This document shows, one piece after another, positions 27,676 to 38,174 of a stretch of DNA of 61,260 nt. How positions within the stretch are numbered: the stretch's first letter is position 1; each line of letters begins with the position of its first letter. Location of the stretch: the NCBI RefSeq assembly GCF_016624945.1, contig NZ_JACVUI010000016.1, forward strand, positions 1 through 61,260, written 5' to 3'. The translations under genes and the position numbers were made by a program. The notes beneath the pieces were generated by a model. The model saw nothing but the letters and a program-made list of their open reading frames with translations. It was not told where the DNA came from and did no database searches. The stretch comes from Acinetobacter sp. S54 (GTDB lineage Bacteria > Pseudomonadota > Gammaproteobacteria > Pseudomonadales > Moraxellaceae).

Positions 27676-30600
27676 ATGCGTTTAAGCAGTTTAAAACTTG
27701 CAGGCTTTAAGTCATTTGCTGACTCATCCACTCTCCAATTTAAGGCTAATCGTACTGCAGTCGTTGGCCCGAATGGTTGTGGCAAATCCAATGTGATTGA
27801 TGCCATACGTTGGGTCATGGGAGAATCTAGCGCACGTCAGTTACGTGGTGGCAGTATGCAAGATGTCATTTTTACGGGAACTGCGAAGCGTAAACCTGTT
27901 GGTGTCGCTAGTGTCGAGCTGAGATTTGACAACACGTATGGAAAACTTGGTGGTGCTTATAATGCCTACAATGAGCTGGCAGTTCGTCGTCAGGTCAACC
28001 GTGATGGAAAATCTGAATATTTTTTAAATGGAACACGTTGTCGCCGCCGTGATATTACCGATATCTTTTTGGGAACAGGTTTAGGTCCACGTTCTTATGC
28101 GATTATTGAACAGGGCATGATTAATCGGTTGGTAGATGCCAAACCTGAAGAAATGCGTGTGTTTATTGAGGAAGCGGCAGGCGTTTCACGTTATCAGGCA
28201 CGTCGCCGGGAAACCTTGCAACACTTAGAACACACCGAACAAAATTTATCGCGTTTAGAGGATATTGCGCAGGAACTTAAATCACAACTAAAAACGTTAA
28301 AACGTCAATCTGAAGCCGCTATTCATTACAAACAGCTTGAGCAGCAGATTAGAACGCTGAAAATCGAAATCCTGTCTTTCCAGTCGGAGCAATCTAGTCA
28401 ACTTCAGCAAGAATATACGGTACAAATGACTGCTTTGGGAGAGGAGTTCAAGTTGGTTCGTTCTGAGCTAACTACTATTGAGCATGATCTTGAAGCAAGT
28501 AGTGCGTTGTTCCAGCGCTTGATTCAACAATCGACTCCTCTACAAAATGAATGGCAACAGGCTGAGAAAAAGTTAGCTGAGTTGAAAATGACGCTACAAC
28601 AAAAGCAAAGTTTATATCAACAGAACAATACAACGTTGACTCAGTTAGAACAACAAAAAGCCCAGACGAAAGAACGATTACAACTGAACGAGCTACAGCT
28701 TGAAAATTTATTAACACAGTTGGATGAACAAACTGAACATTTAAATGGTTTTGAGGCAAATACTCAGCAAAGTGAACATAATTATCAGGATTTGCAAGCG
28801 CAACACAAACAGGCGCAAGAGCAGTTTAATCAGATTAAACAGCACGTTGAAAAGCAACAACAACAGAAAAATCAGATGTCGCTACAACTTGAGCAACTGA
28901 CCAAAAGTATAGAGCGTATCACGCAGCAAAAACAAACACTTGAAACCCAAACCTTGCAAATTGAGGCACAGGTACAGGACAATGAGTTACAAAGTTTAGA
29001 GCAACAATTCGTTCAATTGGAACAAGACATCGTGGCGCTTGAACAGCAGATCGAACAAGTTGAACAACATTTTCAGATCCAGCAGCAGCAACATAATGAT
29101 TTAACGACTGAAATTCAACAATATAAAAATCAAATACAGGTATTACAGGCGGAACAAAAGAATCTCAATCGACTGGTGGCAAAACAAAGTCCGAAACAAT
29201 CGGATGCTATACGTTTGATGGCGGTGTTAGAGTTAAGTGAAATAGGCAAAGCACATGCCGGTCTGATTGAAAAGTTATTGAACAAATGGATGAGCGCGCA
29301 TTATCTTGACAAAGATGCTGACTTTGAACCACAGCTTTCGAGACAAATTAAAGCTTCTGCATTCTCAGGAGATTCACTACAATTCGGATTGCGACCATTT
29401 GCGGAGTGGATTAAATCACCACAGTTATCGTTGTGGCAAAACATTGGGTTAGCAGATACGTTGGATCAGGCATTAGGGTTGCAAAAGCAGCTCAAGACTG
29501 GTCAAAGTATTGTGACACTAGATGCCTATCATGTTGGACAAGATTGGGTTATTGCACTCGATTATGATGAAGATAGCCAGACCACTGGCGTGTTGAGTCA
29601 TCGTATTCGTCTGGATGAAATTGTACAGTTACTCTCAACTTTGGAACCAGAACTTGAGCATTTAAACCGACTAAGTTTTGAGCAGCAACAGCAAATCAAT
29701 ACGCAGCAAGATCAATTACAACAATTAAAAATCCAATTAAAACAAAATCAAAAGCAACAACAGCATCTTGAATTAAACATGACCAGACATCAAAGTGCGG
29801 CTCAAGCATTTGTAGTGCAAAAACAGCAGTTACAAGAGCAGTTAAAGCAACTAGAAACCCAGCTTGAAGATGATGCCATGCAGCGTGATGATCTGGATAT
29901 CGATTTACATGCGTTGAATTTAAAATTAGATGCAAGTCTGCCAGATTATAAAACTCGACAATTTCAGCTTGAGACATTGGCAGAACAACTGGATGATCAA
30001 CAGCATCAACTGCAACAGCATCAACAGGAACGTGAAAACACGCGCCGTATGGTTTCGCAAAGCCAACAACAAATCGAACTATTAGAAAAAGATCTGTCCT
30101 TTTTAAAAACTCAATATCGACAGATTATTGAACAGATGGACCATGCAAAAAAATTTGTTGATCCCATTCAACTGGAATTGCCATCCCTCGAATCCGAGTT
30201 TTCTGAGCAATCTCAACAGACCGAGCAACTCAAAAAAAGTTGGAATGAATGGCAAATCGAACTCAATAACGTACAGGAAAAACAACAGCGTCTTACCGAG
30301 CAACGCCATCACACTCAGCAGCGTGAGGAACAATTACGCGAGCAACTGGAACAAAAACGTCTAAATTGGCAAGCCGCTAAATCAGATTTAGAGCATTTTC
30401 AGGAACAACTTAAAGATTTGGGGAGCGAGCGTGTAAACGGGCTAAAATTTCATTTAGTTGAGCATCAACAGGCGCTGGAAAAAGCACAGCGCCAATTTGA
30501 AAAACTGGGTGCAGTGAATTTGGCGGCTTCTGAGGAATATGAAGAAGTTTCAAAACGTTTTGACGAACTGAGTCATCAAATTCAGGATCTAGAAAACACA

Positions 30601-31122
30601 GTTTCTCAGCTAAAAGAAGCCATGAAAAGCATTGACCAAGAAACTAGAAAGTTATTTATGACGACTTTTGATCAGGTCAATACTGAACTTCAGGATTTAT
30701 TTCCTAAAGTTTTTAGTGGTGGTGAAGCAAGTTTAAGTCTTGAAGATGACTGGCAATCAGGTGTAAAACTAATGGCACGACCGCCAGGGAAACGTAATAG
30801 TTCACTGGCATTATTATCGGGTGGTGAAAAGGCATTAACAGCACTGGCTCTGGTCTTTGCAATCTTCCGCCTCAATCCAGCACCATTTTGTGTACTGGAT
30901 GAGGTTGATGCACCTTTAGATGATGCCAATGTACAGCGGTTTTGTAATTTGGTAAAAGAGCTTTCTGAACAGGTGCAATTCATTTACATTACACATAATA
31001 AACTTGCAATGACGATGGCGACCGATTTATTAGGGGTAACCATGCCAGAACCTGGTACCTCAAAACTGGTCACTGTTAATTTGGAACAAGCAAAAGAATA
31101 TGGGTTAGTCACGGAGTCATAG
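27676..31122 (+). CDS. smc: Chromosome segregation protein Smc
   Basis: A 1148-residue SMC ATPase, the core of the bacterial condensin that compacts and separates replicated DNA. The Walker A motif VGPNGCGKSNVIDAIRWVM is at about 31-49. Two very Gln-rich coiled coils flank a hinge at about 510-660. The C-terminal head has the signature LLSGGEKALTALALVFAIF and Walker B FCVLDEVDAPLDDANV. Its partners ScpA and ScpB are encoded at 43.1-44.5 kb on the other strand. zipA begins one base after the stop codon, so the two are co-transcribed. Confidence 0.96.
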   Translation: MRLSSLKLAGFKSFADSSTLQFKANRTAVVGPNGCGKSNVIDAIRWVMGESSARQLRGGSMQDVIFTGTAKRKPVGVASVELRFDNTYGKLGGAYNAYNELAVRRQVNRDGKSEYFLNGTRCRRRDITDIFLGTGLGPRSYAIIEQGMINRLVDAKPEEMRVFIEEAAGVSRYQARRRETLQHLEHTEQNLSRLEDIAQELKSQLKTLKRQSEAAIHYKQLEQQIRTLKIEILSFQSEQSSQLQQEYTVQMTALGEEFKLVRSELTTIEHDLEASSALFQRLIQQSTPLQNEWQQAEKKLAELKMTLQQKQSLYQQNNTTLTQLEQQKAQTKERLQLNELQLENLLTQLDEQTEHLNGFEANTQQSEHNYQDLQAQHKQAQEQFNQIKQHVEKQQQQKNQMSLQLEQLTKSIERITQQKQTLETQTLQIEAQVQDNELQSLEQQFVQLEQDIVALEQQIEQVEQHFQIQQQQHNDLTTEIQQYKNQIQVLQAEQKNLNRLVAKQSPKQSDAIRLMAVLELSEIGKAHAGLIEKLLNKWMSAHYLDKDADFEPQLSRQIKASAFSGDSLQFGLRPFAEWIKSPQLSLWQNIGLADTLDQALGLQKQLKTGQSIVTLDAYHVGQDWVIALDYDEDSQTTGVLSHRIRLDEIVQLLSTLEPELEHLNRLSFEQQQQINTQQDQLQQLKIQLKQNQKQQQHLELNMTRHQSAAQAFVVQKQQLQEQLKQLETQLEDDAMQRDDLDIDLHALNLKLDASLPDYKTRQFQLETLAEQLDDQQHQLQQHQQERENTRRMVSQSQQQIELLEKDLSFLKTQYRQIIEQMDHAKKFVDPIQLELPSLESEFSEQSQQTEQLKKSWNEWQIELNNVQEKQQRLTEQRHHTQQREEQLREQLEQKRLNWQAAKSDLEHFQEQLKDLGSERVNGLKFHLVEHQQALEKAQRQFEKLGAVNLAASEEYEEVSKRFDELSHQIQDLENTVSQLKEAMKSIDQETRKLFMTTFDQVNTELQDLFPKVFSGGEASLSLEDDWQSGVKLMARPPGKRNSSLALLSGGEKALTALALVFAIFRLNPAPFCVLDEVDAPLDDANVQRFCNLVKELSEQVQFIYITHNKLAMTMATDLLGVTMPEPGTSKLVTVNLEQAKEYGLVTES

Positions 31123-31123
31123 T

Positions 31124-32161
31124 ATGGAAGTTACCACCATCGTGGGCATAGTCGCCGCCATTATTATCATGATTGTCGGTTTAAGAATGGTTCTAAGAAA
31201 ACCTGCTCCGACCGAACCCTCATTAGACAGCGAATTGTATATCGATCCAGAGAGCAATAAGCCGATTATTCCACGTCATGTACGTGATCAATTGCCCGCA
31301 GAAAACGTGCTAGATAATGAGCGTAAAGAACCAGCGCTACAGGAAATTCCTGAAGTTCTGGATGATAAAGTGACACAACCTTTGACTTCGCCTGAATTGA
31401 ATACGGACAAGCTGGATAAAAATCTGGATGCTGTCGAGATTGAAAGCGTAGGGATCAACACGCCTGTTGAACATATTCATGAAGAGGCATCAGCTAAAGT
31501 AAACACTGTGGCTGAAACGATGACAACACAACATTTTGATACCGCAAAAGTAGAAAGTGTGACAACACTTGAAAGCGAAACTGAAACAGAAAACCTTAAA
31601 AAAGTCGATGAATTTCAACTTAATCCAGAGATTGAAGCAGCAACTATTGCTGAGTTTGATGGGGAAAGCAGTTTGCTGGATGTGCATTTGCATGAACAAC
31701 AGCGTTTTGATGATGAAAGTGCTTTGGCAACTGCACAGGAAATTGTGGCTTTAAATGTCTTCCCAAATCCGCGTCGTGCTTTATCTGGCGATAAAACCTT
31801 AAAAGTGTTACTCAAATATGGTCTGCGTTTTGGTGAAATGGCCTGTTTTCATCGTTATGAAAAAACGGACGAGCCAAGTCCATTGATGTTTTCCGTATTG
31901 CGTATGACTGATAATGGCCCTGCGGGATTTGATCTTGAAACGTTATCAAGCGAACAAGTACAAGGTTTGGCATTTTTCCTTGCATTACCGCATCAGGATG
32001 CTTTAAAAGGTTTCGATATGATGACCAGTATTGCAGGACTCATTGCACGTGAAGTGGATGGGAAAGTCTATGATGAAAACAATCTGGAATTTACTCCACA
32101 ATTGAAAGAACATTGGCGCCATCACGTGATTGACTATCGTTCAACACAGGAAACAGCTTAA
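31124..32161 (+). CDS. zipA: Cell division protein ZipA
   Basis: 345 residues. An N-terminal membrane anchor (TTIVGIVAAIIIMIVGLRMV, about 4-23) is followed by a long acidic, Glu/Thr-rich linker (about 30-200) and a C-terminal ZipA domain. The latter contains LNVFPNPRRALSGDKTLKVL, FGEMACFHRY and a FFLALPHQ segment. ZipA tethers FtsZ to the inner membrane. The gene starts one base after smc, the usual order smc-zipA-ligA in related gammaproteobacteria. A terminator-like hairpin lies between it and ligA. Confidence 0.92.
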   Translation: MEVTTIVGIVAAIIIMIVGLRMVLRKPAPTEPSLDSELYIDPESNKPIIPRHVRDQLPAENVLDNERKEPALQEIPEVLDDKVTQPLTSPELNTDKLDKNLDAVEIESVGINTPVEHIHEEASAKVNTVAETMTTQHFDTAKVESVTTLESETETENLKKVDEFQLNPEIEAATIAEFDGESSLLDVHLHEQQRFDDESALATAQEIVALNVFPNPRRALSGDKTLKVLLKYGLRFGEMACFHRYEKTDEPSPLMFSVLRMTDNGPAGFDLETLSSEQVQGLAFFLALPHQDALKGFDMMTSIAGLIAREVDGKVYDENNLEFTPQLKEHWRHHVIDYRSTQETA

Positions 32162-32209
32162 CTACTTTTTAGTGCTTTTATTTATTGCGATGTATGAAGA
32201 TCGTAACTC

Positions 32210-32232
32210 AGGGCGGATTTTCCGCCCTTTTA
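32210..32232 (+). terminator. Terminator between zipA and ligA
   Basis: AGGGCGGA / TTT / TCCGCCCT hairpin (32210-32228) then TTTT and A. The T tract is short, so readthrough into ligA is plausible. Confidence 0.72.
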
Positions 32233-32240
32233 CATGGTGA

Positions 32241-34277
<2,037 letters not shown>

Positions 34278-34287
34278 TTGCTTTTTA

Positions 34288-34317
34288 TGACGTTCATCTG
34301 AGTTCAGATGAACGTCA
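34288..34317. repeat. Perfect 14-bp inverted repeat between convergent genes
   Basis: TGACGTTCATCTGA and its exact reverse complement are separated by two bases. It lies between the stop codons of ligA and the convergent epimerase gene. Neither strand has a T run on the 3' side, so it is not a textbook terminator. Confidence 0.8.
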
Positions 34318-34327
34318 GCCCTAATGT

Positions 34328-35383
34328 CTAACCGCGTTTTTTAATCACACCATCATCCAGCAATTGTTGGAAATGATCACAAACACTTTCACGAATATCT
34401 CGGTAGCGAATGCCAAGATCTTCCTGACTACGTGTCGCATTAAAGTAAATTGGATAGCCCATATTGAGTTTTACAAATTCACGTGTATATCCCAATAATG
34501 GAGAAATCAGGGAAAAAGCTGCTTTTGGAACACTAAAGTGTGGAAATGGATAACGATAACCAAAACGTTTGGTCAGCGCCTGACCCATTTCAAGAAGACT
34601 TAAGCTACCGCCAGAAATGATATACCGTCCATTGGCATTCGGCGATAAAGCAGCTGCAACATGGGCATCGGCGACATCGCGAACATCCACAATTCCATTC
34701 CACATCGGAGGTACACCAAACAGAGTCACACCATTGGCAAATTGTTGCAATAGCTCAATACTGCCTGATTGGCTGGAGGCGGTGAGTGATGGTCCCATAA
34801 CTAACGCAGGATTAATACAGACCAATGACCAACGATCTTGCTGCTTTGCCATTTCCCATGCTTTGCGTTCAGCTGCAACTTTTGAATAAGAATAAGGTTG
34901 ATGTGTTTCATTACTGGTGGTGTTCCAGCAACTTTCGTCAAACTCATTGTTTGGTGTATCTTCAATTTCAATCGCGTCCCCATAAGTCGCTGCAATACTA
35001 GAAGTGACCACAACACGTGTAACAGAAGTTGTTCGGTTAACTGCCTCAAGGACATTCATCGTGCCGTTTACTGCGGGTTCAATAATATCTTTTACTGCAT
35101 CTTTATAATTGGTAATCACAAAAGGAGAGGCTGTATGAATTACAATTTCACAGCCCTGCATGGCCTGATCAAAAGCATGAGGTGTTAATAAGTCTGCTTT
35201 AAAGAAATAAATCTGGCCTGAGGATTTTTCTGCAATCTCGGTGAGATGTTTGAGTTTTTCTGTTTTGGATGGGTCACGAACTGTGGCATGTACGATATGC
35301 CCTTGCATGAGTAAGCGTTCAATAATCCAGCCAGCTACATAACCTGTGGCACCTGTGACCAAAATGGGTGTGTTCTTATTCAT
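34328..35383 (-). CDS. NAD-dependent epimerase/dehydratase (extended SDR)
   Basis: 351 residues from the ATG at 35383, which follows AGGCGGA; the longer frame upstream has no ribosome site. The Rossmann motif VTGATGYVAGW is at about 8-18, with the Asp/Lys pair of VRDPSKTEKL. The SDR catalytic residues are a serine in VVTSSIAA and YxxxK in YSYSKVAAERK. The overall pattern resembles dihydroflavonol-reductase-like or 3-beta-hydroxysteroid dehydrogenase-like SDRs with small carbonyl substrates. No substrate is inferable. The region upstream holds several inverted repeats and could house an operator. Confidence 0.85.
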   Translation of the reverse strand: MNKNTPILVTGATGYVAGWIIERLLMQGHIVHATVRDPSKTEKLKHLTEIAEKSSGQIYFFKADLLTPHAFDQAMQGCEIVIHTASPFVITNYKDAVKDIIEPAVNGTMNVLEAVNRTTSVTRVVVTSSIAATYGDAIEIEDTPNNEFDESCWNTTSNETHQPYSYSKVAAERKAWEMAKQQDRWSLVCINPALVMGPSLTASSQSGSIELLQQFANGVTLFGVPPMWNGIVDVRDVADAHVAAALSPNANGRYIISGGSLSLLEMGQALTKRFGYRYPFPHFSVPKAAFSLISPLLGYTREFVKLNMGYPIYFNATRSQEDLGIRYRDIRESVCDHFQQLLDDGVIKKRG

Positions 35384-35422
35384 ATTTCCGCCTATTGATA
35401 TTTTTAACTGACTTTTATTTAA

Positions 35423-35472
35423 CGAAATTTTCGTGAAGATACAATCATGGCAGCATATATTTTCACGAAAAT
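35423..35472. promoter_or_regulatory. Candidate operator: repeated TTTCGTGA / TCACGAAA motif
   Basis: ATTTTCGTGA (35427-35436) and its exact reverse complement TCACGAAAAT (35463-35472) are 26 bp apart. The left copy overlaps a short palindrome ACGAAA-T-TTTCGT (35422-35434). It starts about 40 bp upstream of the minus-strand epimerase start, the right place for a repressor or activator site. No regulator is encoded next to it. Confidence 0.4.
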
Positions 35473-35666
35473 AAATGAAACAAGAAGCATTGTCTTTAGT
35501 TACAAATTTTAAAAAGTATAAATTTGTGATTGATTTGTCTTTTATTGAAAGGATGAAATATTGCAAGTTTCTATTTTTTCACAATAAATTTTTCCAATTA
35601 AAACTGTAAATGCGTATGTTTCTCATTTTAATTTTATAAAAATCATAAACTTACACTATTTTTGTT

Positions 35667-35695
35667 TTGCAATCATTTTTAAACTTGACCATAAT
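35667..35695 (+). promoter_or_regulatory. Promoter of the bacterioferritin gene
   Basis: TTGCAA (35667-35672), a 17-bp spacer and CATAAT (35690-35695). The leader would be about 20 nt and includes the ribosome site AAGAGGAGA before the ATG. Confidence 0.65.
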
Positions 35696-35721
35696 AAAGC
35701 CATTCAAGAGGAGAATTACAA

Positions 35722-36186
35722 ATGCGCGGCAATCCAGAAGTCATAGACTATTTAAATATGTTGATCGGTGGCGAACTGGCTGCCCGTGATCAATACCTGA
35801 TTCATTCACGTATGTATGAAGATTGGGGCTTGAGTAAAATTTACGAACGTATCGATCATGAGATGCAGGAAGAAGCTGCTCATGCTGATGCAATTATTCG
35901 CCGTGTCTTATTTCTTGAAGGTACGCCGAATATGGATCGTGATGATATTGTTACGGGTGAAGATGTCGTATCTTGCTTAAAAGCAGATTTGGCACTTGAA
36001 TACCATGTTCGTCAGAAACTTGCAGACGGCGTGAAACTATGTGAAGAAAAGGGTGATTATGTCAGCCGTGATATGCTTCGCACGCAAATGTCTGATACAG
36101 AAGAAGATCATACCTACTGGCTAGAAAAGCAGTTGCGTTTAATTGAATTGATGGGCTTACAAAACTATATTCAATCTCAGATGTAA
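35722..36186 (+). CDS. Bacterioferritin-type ferritin lacking the heme methionine (FtnA/BfrA-like)
   Basis: 154 residues, a four-helix ferritin subunit that stores iron in a 24-mer shell. The dinuclear ferroxidase ligands are all present by alignment with E. coli Bfr: Glu18, Glu51, His54, Glu93, and Glu126 and His129 in TEEDH. The heme ligand Met52 is replaced by Ala (EEAAHAD). This matches the Pseudomonas aeruginosa FtnA (old name BfrA) type, so the subunit should oxidise and store iron but not bind heme by itself. It may mix with a heme-binding subunit encoded elsewhere. It is monocistronic with its own promoter and terminator. Confidence 0.9.
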   Translation: MRGNPEVIDYLNMLIGGELAARDQYLIHSRMYEDWGLSKIYERIDHEMQEEAAHADAIIRRVLFLEGTPNMDRDDIVTGEDVVSCLKADLALEYHVRQKLADGVKLCEEKGDYVSRDMLRTQMSDTEEDHTYWLEKQLRLIELMGLQNYIQSQM

Positions 36187-36195
36187 AATTGAGAA

Positions 36196-36226
36196 TAAAA
36201 AAACTCAGCAGAAGCTGAGTTTTTTA
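36196..36226. terminator. Bidirectional terminator between ferritin and peroxiredoxin genes
   Basis: AAACTCAGC / AGAA / GCTGAGTTT hairpin (36201-36222) with an A run on the left and a T run on the right, between two convergent genes. Confidence 0.92.
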
Positions 36227-36232
36227 TTCTTA

Positions 36233-36817
36233 TCACTTTTTCTGTTGCAAGCGTTTCACATCTTTTAGAACCTCATCGGCATGAGTCTGAGTGTCGACAC
36301 TGCTATAGTGATAAACCACCATGCCTTTTGGATCAATTAAAAAACTTTCTCTTTTGGCGATTTTTATAAGACCTAAATTTCGAACAATACCAAATTTTTC
36401 AGCCAATTGGTGATCACTGTCGGCCAAAATAAGAAAGGGAAGCCCTAGTTTTTCCGAGAACTTTTTATGTGAGGCGACATCGTCAAGACTGACTCCCATG
36501 ACCACTGCATTAGATTGAGTAAATTGAGGAGCAAGCGCTTTAAAGCGATTTGCTTCCTGCGTACAACCCGGTGAATCATCTTTCGGATAAAAATACAGAA
36601 CTAGCCATTTTCCTTGAAAGTCCTTTAATTGATGCCATTTTCCATTTTGATCCTGTAATCGAAAATCAGGCGCGGTCTGACCGACCCATTGTTTTTGATC
36701 CGTACTGGATGTTGAAAATACATTTTTTTCAGCATGAGCGAGATGACTAACTCCAATTGCTAAACTGAGGCTAAGCACACTCATCTTTAATATTGTTATT
36801 GTACGCATCATTTTCAT
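36233..36817 (-). CDS. Exported peroxiredoxin, BCP/PrxQ-like, single cysteine
   Basis: 194 residues. A signal peptide of about 29 residues (hydrophobic core MSVLSLSLAIGVSHL, cleavage after AHA) places it in the periplasm. The thioredoxin-like domain has APDFRLQDQNG, LVLYFYPKDDSPGCTQE with the peroxidatic cysteine, and GVSLDDVASHKKF. In E. coli BCP a second cysteine sits five residues after the first; here that position is Asn (GCTQEANRF), and no other cysteine remains in the mature chain. It should work as a one-cysteine enzyme with an external reductant. It is convergent with the ferritin gene and shares its terminator. Confidence 0.87.
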   Translation of the reverse strand: MKMMRTITILKMSVLSLSLAIGVSHLAHAEKNVFSTSSTDQKQWVGQTAPDFRLQDQNGKWHQLKDFQGKWLVLYFYPKDDSPGCTQEANRFKALAPQFTQSNAVVMGVSLDDVASHKKFSEKLGLPFLILADSDHQLAEKFGIVRNLGLIKIAKRESFLIDPKGMVVYHYSSVDTQTHADEVLKDVKRLQQKK

Positions 36818-36961
36818 CTTTATTTAAAAGCCCGTTTGTAAAAGACTACGTTGCAGTTTAACAAAATCAACTCCGAAATGTGCTAACAAATACTTTTGCT
36901 TTTGTGAGAGGTTGTGTTCATATGAAGTGAACGAAAACAAATCAAGTGAGCAACGCATAAT

Positions 36962-37312
36962 ATGGATATCGGTTTGGCGCTGATCAAATTAAAACCTGAT
37001 ACATGGCCAAAGGTTAAAGAATGGCAACAGAGGCTTCAAGAACATAAAGAGCAAGCCATACAAACGCTGCAAGCCGAAGGCGTTATGATTGAATCATGGT
37101 TTTATACACAGCTTGAAGGGCAGGATTATTTAATCGCTTATATGCGAGCAATTGACTTAATTAAAGCCCAACAGATTGCTAAAAGTAGTCCTTTTGAAAT
37201 TGATCTGATTCATCAGCAATTTAAACGTGACTGTTGGGAGAAGGTGATTCCAGCAACTTTTTTGGTTGATTTGGATAACAATGAGCAGCCATGCAATCAA
37301 ATCGTTGAGTAA
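36962..37312 (+). CDS. DUF6176-like hypothetical protein
   Basis: A 116-residue soluble protein that resembles DUF6176 in my memory of the family (LIKLKPDTWPKVKEWQQRL, GVMIESWFYTQLEGQDYLIAYM, a C-terminal FKRDCWEK). The pattern of a KVxEW helix followed by an ES-strand and a YLIAYM strand is reminiscent of a ferredoxin-like dimeric alpha-beta barrel, but function is unknown. No ribosome site is obvious before the ATG. It precedes the bioH-like gene by 42 bp and may share its transcript. Confidence 0.65.
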   Translation: MDIGLALIKLKPDTWPKVKEWQQRLQEHKEQAIQTLQAEGVMIESWFYTQLEGQDYLIAYMRAIDLIKAQQIAKSSPFEIDLIHQQFKRDCWEKVIPATFLVDLDNNEQPCNQIVE

Positions 37313-37354
37313 AAATGGTTATACTTTTCTAGATTAAAGATACTGAGCACGACA

Positions 37355-38077
37355 TTGAAACAAAGAATTCTAATGATCACAGGCTGGGGTGGTGGTGAAC
37401 AGCTATTAAATCCATTAAAACAGTCACTTGAACAACGTGGCTATCAGGTTGAACTGAGCAATATTTTTAATGTGCTAGATGAAGAACAATTAGCGCAATT
37501 TGTGCAACACGCAGCCCAGTTTGATGTTATTGCGGGTTGGTCACTGGGCGGAGAGCTGGCGATTGTTCTAGCCCATGAAGTTTTTAAACAAACAGGAGAG
37601 GCCAAAACTTTAATCACGATGGCGTCTAATCCCTGTTTTGTTGCCACTGATAATTGGAAACATGCAATGTCGGCTGATGATTTTATTCAGTTTAGACAAT
37701 CATTTAACATAGATCCAGTTGCAACCTTAAAACGTTTTGGGCTGCTTGTAACAAAAGGCGTAACAACAGCCAAATCCGATTTTAATAAAATGCAAAGCTT
37801 ATTACATGCGCAACCCATGTCGTTATTAAAGCAAGGTTTAGATATGTTGGAACAACTAAATCTGGTTAATATCTTAAAAAACTATATAGGTCATCAGTTA
37901 CATTTGTTTGCTGAGCATGATGCATTAGTTCCATACCAAGTTAGCTACGATATGCAAAAAATAGCAGCAAAATTTATTCAGGTTGTAGAACTAAAAAACA
38001 CTGCCCACAGTTTTCCTTTTGTTCAAGTTGAACTCACTTGTCAGGAACTGATTCATTTTATGGAATCGTCAGTTTAA
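37355..38077 (+). CDS. bioH: BioH-like pimeloyl-ACP methyl ester esterase
   Basis: 240 residues starting with TTG (an in-frame ATG lies six codons in). It is a short alpha/beta hydrolase with the nucleophile elbow GWSLGG (Ser near 67). MASNPCFVATDNW parallels the BioH segment ASSPCFSARDEW, and the later EHDALVP and NTAHSFPF fit the catalytic Asp and His. It should cleave pimeloyl-ACP methyl ester, releasing pimeloyl-ACP for BioF. Position 97 bp before bioA supports the call. E. coli bioH is unlinked, so a linked copy is useful evidence. A remaining doubt is the shorter N-terminus. Confidence 0.76.
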   Translation: MKQRILMITGWGGGEQLLNPLKQSLEQRGYQVELSNIFNVLDEEQLAQFVQHAAQFDVIAGWSLGGELAIVLAHEVFKQTGEAKTLITMASNPCFVATDNWKHAMSADDFIQFRQSFNIDPVATLKRFGLLVTKGVTTAKSDFNKMQSLLHAQPMSLLKQGLDMLEQLNLVNILKNYIGHQLHLFAEHDALVPYQVSYDMQKIAAKFIQVVELKNTAHSFPFVQVELTCQELIHFMESSV

Positions 38078-38174
38078 GCTTTAAACGAAATGGTGTTTAT
38101 CGCAATTTATTTTCAAAGTCTGCAGGTTTACCATGTAGCACCGTGTAAAAAAAGCAAGTCAATGGAGCAAAGGG

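Larger units (their letters stand above)
35384..35721. other. 338-bp divergent promoter region
   Basis: AT-rich, without an ORF of its own. It holds a repeated TTTCGTGA-type motif near the epimerase (35423-35472), a pair ACAAATTT / AAATTTGT (35502-35509, 35520-35527), and a promoter for the bacterioferritin gene at 35667-35695. I see no Fur-like box close to the ferritin promoter. Confidence 0.5.

Noticed and set aside
34328..35566. Longer epimerase ORF starting at 35566
   Set aside because: The extra 61 residues have no domain character or ribosome site, and the ATG at 35383 follows AGGCGGA directly before the Rossmann motif.
38078..38174. BirA operator before bioA
   Set aside because: Only a loose TTTAC / GTAAA pair with wrong spacing is present, and the BirA of this genome has no DNA-binding domain.
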